Notes: generated by a model not told the origin, from the letters alone. A stretch of 8,224 bases of DNA from Planctomycetota bacterium (GCA_030637065.1 DAOVVQ010000170.1:1-8224); one strand, 5' to 3'. Numbered from the stretch's first letter, positions 1 to 7,716 are shown. A program made the numbers and translations.

Positions 1-3000
1 AAAGGCGATGTCACGATCTCTGATGCAGGAAGCTGCGATACGATCGAAGCTCAGGCCGAAATTCTTAAAGCTGGCAGTGAGCCTTCAGGCAGTGCTGTTG
101 CTAAGACATCGATCGATGCCGGCGGAGAAATAAATGTCAACAATGCCGGCGTCAAAGCTTTTGCTTCAGCTAAAGGGACAAAAGGCGATGAAATCTCCGA
201 CGCAGAGGTACACATTTATACCATAGGAGGAAATGGCGGCGACATCACCATAGATGCTGACAGTAAAGTTCATGCTAAAGCTATCACTTATTATAGCGAA
301 ATAGACAGTCCGATCGGTGTTGCTGCAGATTCTTTAGTTGATATTCAATCACAACAAGATGTCAGCATTAACGGCATGGTAAAGTCTCACGCAAAAACAG
401 AATTCTGCTCAAGTGATGACCCATATAATGAATTTGGCAACACAAATGCCGACATCCTTATTAAAGCCGCTGGTGACGTTATTGTGAACAATGATGAAGA
501 GAAAACCCTGAACGGGATCGTCATGTCTCATGCACATGGCGGCAAGGTGAATGATTCCACGACCGTGGTAGATGCCGGTGGTGATGTAATAGTAAACGAT
601 GCAGACGAAGGCAGCGAATGCTTGCGTGACGGCGCTGAGATATTCGCCCATGCTAATAACGGCGAGACGAACAATGCTCTTGTCAATGTTATCGCCAGAG
701 GTACGAGCGTTGAAGGCGAGGGTGATGTTTTAGTCAAAGGCCAGATAAAGGCCATGGCGCATTCATGCGAGGATGACGTAGAAGACGGCAGCTATCTTGC
801 TTACAATGCTGACGTTAAGGTGTCCGCCGCTCGTGATGTGATCGTAGAGAACGGCATGATACTTGCTGAGGCGTCAAATGTCTACAGCAACTACCGCGAA
901 GGCGTAAGTGCTCTTGAACACAATGCTACCGTTACAGTTAGTGCAGTTGGTGATGTTAGTGTTACCGACAGTGAAGTTTATGCTAAATCTGAAACCGAGG
1001 ACGAATCAGGCGACGCAACCGCAACTACTACAGTTGCTGCTGCTAATGTAAGCGTTACAGACAGCGGCAGAGTAAAGGCCGTGGCCAAAGCCAGAAATTA
1101 TTCAGGCGATGCCACCGCAAACATTGATATTGTCGCTACAGGCGACGTCCTTGTCCAGTACGGCAGCGGAAGCCATATAGTAGCCGACGCAGATGCAACA
1201 GGGAACTCCGGCAACGCTTTAGCCACGGTCGGAGTAGAGGCCGTAAATGTTACCGTCAGCGATCACAGCGAAATAAGGGCAGACGCCTACGCCTCACAGT
1301 CCGGTAACGCCACAGCCGATACCGACGTCCTTGCATCGGGCGATGTCGCCGTCGTATACAGCAGCAGGATAGCTGCCATAGCCTATGCCGGCAACAGGCA
1401 AGAAGCTGATGATACGGAAACCATGATGACCGGCGGAGACGCAACGGCAACTACCGATGTTATCGCCGGCGGAGACGTCCTTGTCGGTTTCGAGGACCTG
1501 GAGCATCGGAGAGTCGACAGCATAGGCTTAGACGGAGGCCCGGACGGACCTGAATCCGCCAGCGCCATCTTTGCCGTCGCCGAAGTGAAAACCGACGATG
1601 GTACTGTTCGCAGAGAACAAACCGATGACGAGGAAGAGGCGGGAAAGCTATATGTACAACTGCGTGACGCTCTTGCCGAGACCACGGTCATCTCTGACGG
1701 CGCTGTTACAGTAGAAGAAGACGGCGCTATTTTTGCCGAGGCAGATATGACGATCAAGTATGGCGGCGGAGGTTCGGCGCCGGCACCGCTCGCGGTAGAC
1801 CCCCCTACGCTCGACCCGATCACATATTACATATTGCCCGGCCATGCAACCGCCAATACAAAAGTAAAGGCACAGGATGACATTACTGTATACGGCAGTG
1901 TCAATAAGCCCTTTGGTGCAGGTGAAATATACGCCGATGCCTCCGTTTTGTACCGACTCAAGCAGAATGCGGATCCTGGAGTACCTGCCGCCATTAGTGC
2001 GGGATATACCTCGGATGCATCCGCAAGCGTCGATCTTGAAACCTGTGCAAATGTGTTCATAGACGGCTTTGTCGTGGCTGAGGCGGATATATTCAGAGCT
2101 TGGGACAAGGTAGAAGCCGATCCCCAGGCTTATGGTAATGCTACGGCTGAAACCATCGTTAAGGCCTTTGAAGATGTTATTGTAAACCAGGGAATCGCAC
2201 CTGAGCGTCCCGATGACGATATCGATGACAGTGTCGATGTCTCGTTCCAGCCCGATGCCGATTTCTACTGGGCAAACGGATCGATCGGTTCCGAGGCTTC
2301 TGGCGGCAATACAAATTCCGCCGAGACCATTATTCTCGCCAAAAGTGATGTTATCGTAAACGACGCAAGTCAGCCCGACATCTATATAACATCTCCGGAA
2401 TTCGGCAGCGACGGCCCGGAGAGCGATGCTGAGGTCTTTGCCAGGGCAAGCAACGGTTACGAAAATAACACCCTTGTCGGCATTGCAACACGTGACGGCG
2501 ACGGCGAAGGAGACATCATCATAGGCGGCCAGGTCGAATCTCGTGCATACGACTCCAGAGATGAAGACTCCAGCAATACCGCAGCGGTTCAGATGTCAGC
2601 AGCACGTGATGTCATCGTAGAAGGTGGATTCGCTCGGGTTGGCGGTATTTTTGCTATTGATCTTGACGGTCCTATGTCAGAGCAGGGCGGCGAGATACTG
2701 GCCGCTGCAGGTAATGGCTTCTCAAACACCGCCGACATCGAAGTTTTGGCCGGTCGTGACATCATCGTAGAAGGTGCAGAGATCGAGATCCTGAACCAGG
2801 ATATATATACAGCACCCCAGGCTTCTCCGGCCAACGGAGGCTTAAGCGGTCAGATAATGGCCAGAACATACGATGGTTTCGAGAACACATCCAATGTCGA
2901 CCTTGTCGCCCAGCGTGATGTGATCATAGAAGCTGCCGATGTCACAGAGATTGATCCCTTCATAGATGATAATATTTCCAATGCAGTTAATCTCGACTAT

Positions 3001-3900
3001 GACGGCGCACAGGTGCTGGCCCAGTCACGAAATGGAGCCACAAACACATCCGAGGTCGGTCTTTACGCCGCCGGCGATGTAGTAGTAGATGGCACAGTGA
3101 AGGCAGGTGCAAGGAATGGCGACTTTGACTCCGCTGTTGTTAAAGTCCAGGCTCTTGGAAATATCGCCGGAAGCGGAGAGATCTATGCTAACGGTCGCGA
3201 AGACAGTGTCAGCATAACATTTGACACACCTGTAGTTAACTTTGTTGGATATACCAATATCGAACCGGTAGAAGGCGATCTGGACATTCCGGAATTTGAC
3301 TTTGATGACTGGATCGACTGGACCTGGTGCGAGGAGTGCGAGGATACTCCGACACCGACACCGGTTGCCGCTGCACCGCTTGTTCAGGTAGAGCTTGAGA
3401 TCCCGTCGATCGAAGGTTGTCCCGTTGAGATGCAGGCTGTAGCCGGCGAGATCGGGATCGACCAGGCGACCATTCAGGTCTCCGTAGGAAACGCACTCGC
3501 TCTTAACCCGTCACTCCAGCCCTGCCAGGCTTGTGCCACGATCATAAACGCCGCTGGCATCCTCAGGGACGAAGACGGTTCGGCAATGGCTGCTTTGAGT
3601 CAGGTGTTCAATGAGTTGGCGCCGACGAACGCTCCGTTCACTCCGGAAATGGCCGACTCGATCGTTGCGGCATTTGCAGAACGCGCCGCCGACGACCCGC
3701 AGTACGCCACAGCCATGGCATACATGGACGCCTTCGTTGACTACGTCGCTGCCCTGGAGACCGGGCTGGGCTCACCCCTGGATGATTCGGTGGCCTATGT
3801 CCTGGAAAAACATGGTGCAGGGATAACAGATGGTGACAATGCCAACGTCGCGGCATTTGTTGCAACACGTCTGGAAAGTCTGGCTGCTTTGGGTGGCTGA
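1..3900 (+). CDS. Giant filamentous-hemagglutinin-like repeat protein, 3' part (5' end outside window)
   Basis: The frame is open from the first base to the TGA at 3898-3900, so this is the 3' part of a longer gene; 1299 residues are visible. The ATG at 376 is internal, because the same repeat pattern continues upstream of it. About 25 imperfect copies of a 'V-x-A-x-GDVIV-x-G-x-I-x-A-x-A' beta-strand motif recur every 31-60 residues, as in FHA-like right-handed beta-helix adhesins. The chain is rich in Asp, Glu, Ala and Gly. A Gly/Pro-rich break lies at residues 588-613. The repeats end near residue 1065 and are followed by an acidic Trp-rich stretch (WIDWTW), a CEEC motif (Cys 1110 and 1113) and a Thr-Pro linker. 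A separate, probably helical C-terminal domain spans about residues 1135-1299, with Cys 1140 and a CQAC motif (Cys 1175 and 1178). I recall similar Cys-bearing ends on FHA-like proteins of Planctomycetota and Desulfobacterota. A surface or secreted structural or adhesive role is inferred. The signal peptide and secretion route cannot be seen. The stop is doubled (TGA TAA). Confidence 0.85.
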   Translation, partial: KGDVTISDAGSCDTIEAQAEILKAGSEPSGSAVAKTSIDAGGEINVNNAGVKAFASAKGTKGDEISDAEVHIYTIGGNGGDITIDADSKVHAKAITYYSEIDSPIGVAADSLVDIQSQQDVSINGMVKSHAKTEFCSSDDPYNEFGNTNADILIKAAGDVIVNNDEEKTLNGIVMSHAHGGKVNDSTTVVDAGGDVIVNDADEGSECLRDGAEIFAHANNGETNNALVNVIARGTSVEGEGDVLVKGQIKAMAHSCEDDVEDGSYLAYNADVKVSAARDVIVENGMILAEASNVYSNYREGVSALEHNATVTVSAVGDVSVTDSEVYAKSETEDESGDATATTTVAAANVSVTDSGRVKAVAKARNYSGDATANIDIVATGDVLVQYGSGSHIVADADATGNSGNALATVGVEAVNVTVSDHSEIRADAYASQSGNATADTDVLASGDVAVVYSSRIAAIAYAGNRQEADDTETMMTGGDATATTDVIAGGDVLVGFEDLEHRRVDSIGLDGGPDGPESASAIFAVAEVKTDDGTVRREQTDDEEEAGKLYVQLRDALAETTVISDGAVTVEEDGAIFAEADMTIKYGGGGSAPAPLAVDPPTLDPITYYILPGHATANTKVKAQDDITVYGSVNKPFGAGEIYADASVLYRLKQNADPGVPAAISAGYTSDASASVDLETCANVFIDGFVVAEADIFRAWDKVEADPQAYGNATAETIVKAFEDVIVNQGIAPERPDDDIDDSVDVSFQPDADFYWANGSIGSEASGGNTNSAETIILAKSDVIVNDASQPDIYITSPEFGSDGPESDAEVFARASNGYENNTLVGIATRDGDGEGDIIIGGQVESRAYDSRDEDSSNTAAVQMSAARDVIVEGGFARVGGIFAIDLDGPMSEQGGEILAAAGNGFSNTADIEVLAGRDIIVEGAEIEILNQDIYTAPQASPANGGLSGQIMARTYDGFENTSNVDLVAQRDVIIEAADVTEIDPFIDDNISNAVNLDYDGAQVLAQSRNGATNTSEVGLYAAGDVVVDGTVKAGARNGDFDSAVVKVQALGNIAGSGEIYANGREDSVSITFDTPVVNFVGYTNIEPVEGDLDIPEFDFDDWIDWTWCEECEDTPTPTPVAAAPLVQVELEIPSIEGCPVEMQAVAGEIGIDQATIQVSVGNALALNPSLQPCQACATIINAAGILRDEDGSAMAALSQVFNELAPTNAPFTPEMADSIVAAFAERAADDPQYATAMAYMDAFVDYVAALETGLGSPLDDSVAYVLEKHGAGITDGDNANVAAFVATRLESLAALGG
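526..855 (+). repeat. Long-range intragenic duplication, copy A (copy B at 2290-2628)
   Basis: Residues encoded here (110 codons) align end to end with those at 2290-2628 (113 codons). Shared landmarks in the same order are a DVIVNDA strand, 'AEIFAHANNGETNN' against 'AEVFARASNGYENN', 'GEGDVLVKGQ' against 'GEGDIIIGGQ', and an identical SAARDVIVE. The shared nine-residue block uses partly different synonymous codons in the two copies, so the duplication is old rather than recent. Confidence 0.7.
1006..1485 (+). repeat. Tandem short-register units of 31-44 residues (SGDATA type)
   Basis: Five consecutive units begin with [S/G]-G-[D/N]-A-[T/L]-A at 1006, 1102, 1207, 1300 and 1432, giving periods of 32, 35, 31 and 44 codons. 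Each unit continues with a 'VxA-x-x-V-x-V' strand, then 'S-x-I-x-A-x-A'. The second, fourth and fifth contain GDVLV or GDVAV, while the first and third have NVSV or NVTV instead. This is the most regular part of the N-terminal half of the visible protein. Confidence 0.7.
2290..2628 (+). repeat. Long-range intragenic duplication, copy B (copy A at 526-855)
   Basis: This is the second copy of the multi-strand block described at 526-855, offset by 1764 bases. It carries a short insertion after DVIVNDA and small deletions before the shared SAARDVIVE. It suggests the beta-helix grew by duplicating a block of three to four strand units, in addition to single units. Confidence 0.7.
2713..3096 (+). 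repeat. Tandem long-register units of exactly 53 residues
   Basis: Units start with [N/D]-G-[F/A]-x-N-T at 2713, 2872 and 3031, which is exactly 159 bases (53 codons) apart twice. Each has the same order: NGFSNT-type start, a V-x-L-x-A strand, then RDIIVEG, RDVIIEA or GDVVVDG. The third unit is cut short as the repeat domain ends. A looser relative starts at 2452. The register differs from the 31-35 residue units at 1006-1431. Confidence 0.65.
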
Positions 3901-3933
3901 TAAACCGCTCAAAAGACAGTAAATCGTTTAAAC

Positions 3934-3967
3934 AAAGCCTGCTCTCGAAAGGGAGCGGGCTTTTTTT
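3934..3967 (+). terminator. Strong Rho-independent terminator of the giant repeat gene
   Basis: A 13-bp stem (3934-3946 with 3951-3963, including two G-T pairs) closes on a GAAA tetraloop at 3947-3950. It runs into a seven-T tract at 3961-3967. It starts 33 bases after the stop codon. The A-rich side facing the minus strand is short, so termination of the convergent TPR transcript here would be weaker. Confidence 0.9.
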
Positions 3968-4006
3968 ACGCCATTTCCGCAGCATGGTACGAAAGAGTAT
4001 AAGGAA

Positions 4007-4060
4007 GCCCGTAGGGTGGGCCCTGGCCCACGCTGTTAAACTGAGCGAAACCGAACGGGG
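4007..4060. repeat. Compound palindromic element (REP/MITE-like, unclassified)
   Basis: A short element is bounded by an outer inverted repeat CCCGT (4008-4012) and ACGGG (4055-4059). It encloses a perfect 7-bp palindrome, GTGGGCC (4016-4022) against GGCCCAC (4025-4031). A weaker GCT/AGC pair (4032-4034 with 4044-4046) follows. The core 'GTAGGGTGGGC...GCCCAC' resembles a small palindrome I recall as dispersed in many bacterial genomes. It lies between two convergent genes. It could also act as a transcription stop for the minus-strand TPR gene, although no T tract follows on that strand. Only one copy is present in this window. Confidence 0.45.
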
Positions 4061-4133
4061 TTATATAAAATCCTCACCAGAACAATGTGCATTATCGGCA
4101 TGGATCAAGCACAAAAACAACGCTCAATAAGTA

Positions 4134-5093
4134 TTATTCGCCAGCCTTTGCGATCGAACGGTACTCGGCATATCTGATGGCATCGATCTCCCGCGCCTGC
4201 CGTTGCAATTTTGCAAATCGCGTCGCGTTGCCGCTCTTTTTCACGGCACCCAGGGCCCTGTCGATCAGATCTTTTGCCTGCTTATGGTCGCCCTTTGCCT
4301 TACAAATACGGGCCTTTGTCATCCAGCAGGAGGCCATGAAGTGGTGGGCCGAACCATATATCTTTTCCTGGGCGGCTATCGACTGGTCGATCAGTTTCTC
4401 GGCCTGACCGTACTTTTCCTGCAGGACGTACAGTTGCGCGATATTGGCGAGCACCTTTGCCGAATAGAGGTGATTGGGGCCGTAGCTTTCATTGATCGAG
4501 GCCATTATCTGCTTGTAAGAGCCCTGAGCCTCCTGAAGCTTTCCCTGTGCGACGAGGATATTGGCGATATCCGCACGGAATGGAGCCAGCGCCTTATCTT
4601 CGGGGCTGTGGCTTTCAAGCATGATCGCCATAGCCTTATCCATAGCCCCAGCCGCCTCCCCGTACATGTCCTGTTCGATATAGATCGAGCTTAGCGTTCG
4701 CCATGAGTAGGCAATGTGAGGATGCCCTTCGTAGAGGGCGGCCTGCTGAAGTTTAAGGCCCTGCTCGCACCTTCGCCGGGCATCCGTTAGTTTACCCTGA
4801 TCGCGATACAACGTCGCCAGATCGATCAGGCACATCGCAACTTCGGTATCGCTGTCTTGATCTTTCATAGCCAGCGCAAGGGCCTGCTCCGCCATAGGCT
4901 GGGCCTTGTCATACTGGCCATACGCCATGTACACCCTTGCCATCGAACGGAGCAATTTATGTGACCGTTTCTTGTCGGGTGCCGCTGCCCCCTCACCACC
5001 GCTCGCCGTCGACATCACCAGACTTAAAACGATAGCGAGAAACACCGCCCTGTTTGTCCATGAAAAGCAATTTATGTCGTATTTTTCAACCAT
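4134..5093 (-). CDS. Exported tetratricopeptide-repeat (TPR) protein, possible S41-protease adaptor
   Basis: 319 residues. The N-terminus has a short basic region, then a hydrophobic core (AVFLAIVLSLVMSTA, about residues 16-30) ending in small residues near STASGG. This is a signal peptide or N-terminal anchor with no lipobox Cys. About six TPR helix pairs follow, near residues 47-78, 84-118, 127-160, 169-202, 211-244 and 253-286. Their 42-residue period and 'YG-x-x-H' boundaries (YEGHPH, YGPNH, YGSAHH) are typical of the kinesin-light-chain-like TPR_10/TPR_12 type. TPRs bind other proteins, and no catalytic motif is seen. The gene diverges from an exported S41 protease gene across 354 bp. 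TPR proteins NlpI and LbcA are adaptors for the S41 proteases Prc and CtpA, so a partner role is plausible but unproven. The ATG is chosen because it gives an intact signal peptide; only a weak GGGTGG lies upstream. Confidence 0.85.
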   Translation of the reverse strand: MVEKYDINCFSWTNRAVFLAIVLSLVMSTASGGEGAAAPDKKRSHKLLRSMARVYMAYGQYDKAQPMAEQALALAMKDQDSDTEVAMCLIDLATLYRDQGKLTDARRRCEQGLKLQQAALYEGHPHIAYSWRTLSSIYIEQDMYGEAAGAMDKAMAIMLESHSPEDKALAPFRADIANILVAQGKLQEAQGSYKQIMASINESYGPNHLYSAKVLANIAQLYVLQEKYGQAEKLIDQSIAAQEKIYGSAHHFMASCWMTKARICKAKGDHKQAKDLIDRALGAVKKSGNATRFAKLQRQAREIDAIRYAEYRSIAKAGE

Positions 5094-5447
5094 CTGCGGG
5101 GTCCACCCTTCAACCGAAAAACGGTCTCAAGCCAGCAAAGTGGCTCGAACCGAAGACTGTGCCATCTAAAACATAAGATACAATATTAGACTACGGCAAA
5201 TAATGAGGGCACCTTTAGGACAAAATGCTGAAAAACCAAAATAAACCTCGATCCGCATGTCAACATTCTCGGACGTTTCCGGAATTGCTGCATTAACGCA
5301 AAAGGCTGAAACCGGCCTTGTTTGTAATAAGCTGTGCCCCCCAAACATAGCTGTCGTCTTTACGTAAAAACAACTGTTTTTGCCGACGATACGAACCGAT
5401 AGTATTGATGTTACTTTCAGGTTCAAAACGATACGGGGCTACTAAAG
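5094..5447. promoter_or_regulatory. Divergent intergenic region with candidate promoters and operator-like repeats
   Basis: This 354-bp spacer must hold the promoters of both the TPR gene (-) and the protease gene (+). For the protease, TTGCCG at 5380-5385 lies 17 bp from TATTGA at 5403-5408. For the TPR gene, minus-strand TTGCCG (5194-5199) lies 17 bp from TTATGT (5171-5176). Both -10 boxes are poor, so these are guesses. Symmetric elements are AAAAAC/GTTTTT (5366-5371 with 5376-5381), CGATAC/GTATTG (5387-5392 with 5402-5407) and AAGGC/GCCTT (5302-5306 with 5315-5319). No convincing gene, RNA or riboswitch is seen. The minus-strand reading frame at 5166-5426 lacks recognisable features. Confidence 0.4.
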
Positions 5448-7637
5448 ATGCGGGCTAACGCTTATAATTGTCGCAGATTGCGAGCGGCTTTAGCTGTTGT
5501 GGTATTATTCTCGGCTGTTATCGCCAGCCCCGTCGGCGCACTTGCCAAAGGTACGGCAAGCCACGAACCCGCCATGCACCTTCCCCAGCGGACACCGGAA
5601 ATTGCGAATGTTGTCGATGCTGTATGCAATGAAATACTCAAAGGCAACCTCGAAACCGCCAGGGAACTCATCCTCCGATCAAAACCCGCAGGCAACGCCG
5701 CCATCGAACAACTTAATACTCTCGTCGATGAGTACGCAGCCATAAAGGCAAGGCGCCAAACGCATCAGGACGATGCCTACCGGACGAACGTGGAGGCTCT
5801 CGAAAAACTCGATATCGAAGGTCTGCCGGACGGCGCCGATAATATCGCTAAGGTCTTTTCGATACTGGCAGAGGCCCTGGAAGGTATCGATGGAGAGCGG
5901 AGACAGGCTTTGCTCGAACATCGCATCGTAAAACAAGCAGTCGACAGTGCCCGAACGATGGCAGCACAACTCGAATCGGAGGGCAAGTGGCTTAAGGCGT
6001 ACAGAGTGTGCTATCGCACGTTAGCGGACATTTATCAGGACGATGAGGCATATTCCAACCACGCTGAGCTGCTTTTGAAGAAGGCCGAGATCATGGTCTC
6101 TCTTGAGGACAGTTCCTGTGAAACATGCCAGGAACGTTATGAGGGCGTAGAAAAGCAGTCCCTTGTCGACGCTGTTAATATACTCGACTCCCATTATGTC
6201 AGCCTTGTCAATTACCGCCGAATGGCAACCAAAGGGCTCGCCCGCTGTATACTGTTAGGGGAACTGACGGCCAACTCGAATTTCTCAAAGCGCCACGGGT
6301 TAACCGATTCGCACCTCACAGCCTGGTCAAACGAGCTAAGGACAATTGCAGGCGAGACGGATAGATCGCCCGGGAATATAGACAAAGACGCGTTCATAGC
6401 TGTCTTTGAAGAGGTGCTGGCAACCAGCAAAAACTCCAACGGGCGGACCGGATTCCCACAGGAACTCCTGATCGCCCACTTTGCCGAAGCGGCATTAACC
6501 GCACTCGACCCCCATACGGATATCTACTGGCCAAGCCGCGTAAAAGACCTGCAAAAGGCGATCAAAAAGCAGTTCAGCGGTATTGGCATAACGTTTCTCC
6601 ATGAAGCGGGGCAGACTAAGGTAAAAAGCGTACTGCCCGGCACACCGGCTCATCAGAGCGGGCTTGAGGCGGGCGATATCATCAGGGAAGTCGACGGGGT
6701 CCAAACGCAGGACGCCTCCTCCGATTGTGTCGTAGCCGGGATCACCGGCCCCGAGGGCACGAGAGTTACCCTGACATTACGGCGACCCGGCGACAATGAT
6801 GTCCACGAGATCACGATTAAACGCGCACGCATAGTTGTCCCGACTATTCACGGCTGGCAACGAAATGGACCGGACCGGTGGTCATATATGATCGACGAGC
6901 GCAATAAGATCGGATATGTGCGCATCAGCAGTTTTGCCTCGAACACCGCCGAGGATTTCGAAAATGCGATCGATCAGCTTAATAAAAACGACGCAAAGGG
7001 CATGGTCCTGGATTTACGCTCCAACGGCGGCGGGCTCTTAAACAGTGCCGTGGAGATCGCAGACAGATTGATCAAAAAAGGATTGATAGTCAGAATACAA
7101 CCCCGTTTCTCAGCGGCAACCTATATGGCCGCACATAAGGACGAAACGGACTCACAACTGAAAGTTGCTGTCCTCATAAACGATTATACAGCCAGCGCCT
7201 CGGAGATCATGGCAGGGGCATTGCAGGACCCAAAGCATGACAGAGCCACTTTGGTAGGCCAGAGAAGCTATGGCAAAGGCAGCGTACAATCGATAACAAA
7301 TCTTCCCGGAAACCAGGCACAATTGAAGTACACCATGGCATATTACCACTTACCGTCCGGCCAGAGGGTAGGCGGAAAAAACGCGGAAGGCGGCAAAACG
7401 CCCTCAGGCATCCGTCCCGATGTCAGCGTAAGGCTGCGACAGGATGAGCGAAGAAGGATATCCGAGATCCAGACGGCAAACGAGTCATTCGTCAAAACCG
7501 ATCCCAGCGGCAGCTCAACCGGGACAACACACTATTCAAGCCAACAGACGATAGATGCAGACCCGCAATTAGCTGTTGCATTGTTGGTGCTAAAGAGCCA
7601 AATGATACAGTCAGGCCCCATGCCATCTTTGGATTAA
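5448..7637 (+). CDS. Exported S41-family C-terminal processing protease (Ctp/Prc type) with PDZ domain
   Basis: 729 residues. A Sec signal peptide occupies residues 1-33 (RR-LRAALAVVVLFSAVIA, then ALA before Lys34). A helical N-terminal region of about 300 residues follows, with a CETC motif at 224-227. The family's LDPHT-x-YW motif is at 353-361. A PDZ domain spans about 376-458 (SGIGITF; GTPAHQSGLEAGDII). The protease core includes GMVLDLRSNGGG (518-529). The catalytic residues match E. coli Prc and algal D1 protease: nucleophile Ser585 in TASASE, general base Lys610 in YGKG (25 residues later) and Gln614. The tail ends with the usual DPQLAVAL motif. It should cut proteins near their C-termini in the periplasm or cell envelope. 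Length is close to Prc (about 680) and longer than CtpA because of the N-terminal extension. The start is set by the signal peptide; only GGGG about 10 bases upstream resembles an SD. A divergent exported TPR gene is adjacent. No clear terminator follows. Confidence 0.93.
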   Translation: MRANAYNCRRLRAALAVVVLFSAVIASPVGALAKGTASHEPAMHLPQRTPEIANVVDAVCNEILKGNLETARELILRSKPAGNAAIEQLNTLVDEYAAIKARRQTHQDDAYRTNVEALEKLDIEGLPDGADNIAKVFSILAEALEGIDGERRQALLEHRIVKQAVDSARTMAAQLESEGKWLKAYRVCYRTLADIYQDDEAYSNHAELLLKKAEIMVSLEDSSCETCQERYEGVEKQSLVDAVNILDSHYVSLVNYRRMATKGLARCILLGELTANSNFSKRHGLTDSHLTAWSNELRTIAGETDRSPGNIDKDAFIAVFEEVLATSKNSNGRTGFPQELLIAHFAEAALTALDPHTDIYWPSRVKDLQKAIKKQFSGIGITFLHEAGQTKVKSVLPGTPAHQSGLEAGDIIREVDGVQTQDASSDCVVAGITGPEGTRVTLTLRRPGDNDVHEITIKRARIVVPTIHGWQRNGPDRWSYMIDERNKIGYVRISSFASNTAEDFENAIDQLNKNDAKGMVLDLRSNGGGLLNSAVEIADRLIKKGLIVRIQPRFSAATYMAAHKDETDSQLKVAVLINDYTASASEIMAGALQDPKHDRATLVGQRSYGKGSVQSITNLPGNQAQLKYTMAYYHLPSGQRVGGKNAEGGKTPSGIRPDVSVRLRQDERRRISEIQTANESFVKTDPSGSSTGTTHYSSQQTIDADPQLAVALLVLKSQMIQSGPMPSLD

Positions 7638-7716
7638 AGACCGCCTTTCGCCAGATCACACAAAAACCCCGGACCCATTGACGTAACCCCTTGTCGTTGC
7701 AGGACTGATCACAAAA

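Noticed and set aside
376..378. ATG at 376 as the start of the giant repeat gene
   Set aside because: The same frame is open back to base 1 and upstream codons encode the same GDV-type repeats (for example GDVTIS and GDITID), so this is an internal Met.
1006..1485. Regular repeats as a CRISPR array
   Set aside because: The repeats are protein-level, in frame and imperfect in DNA, with no identical repeats or spacers.
1383..1823. Minus-strand reading frame of 146 residues inside the giant gene
   Set aside because: It is a low-complexity Ser/Ala/Pro-rich shadow of the repeat-coding strand, with no ribosome site or domain.
4203..4694. Plus-strand reading frame of 163 residues opposite the TPR gene
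   Set aside because: It overlaps a well-supported TPR gene in antisense and has no recognisable motif.
5140..5165. T-arm-like GGTTCGAGCC on the minus strand, suggesting a tRNA
   Set aside because: The flanking bases do not form a T stem, and no D arm or anticodon arm can be found nearby.
5166..5426. Minus-strand reading frame of 86 residues in the divergent spacer
   Set aside because: No signal peptide, domain or ribosome site is convincing, and it would fill the region needed for the protease promoter.
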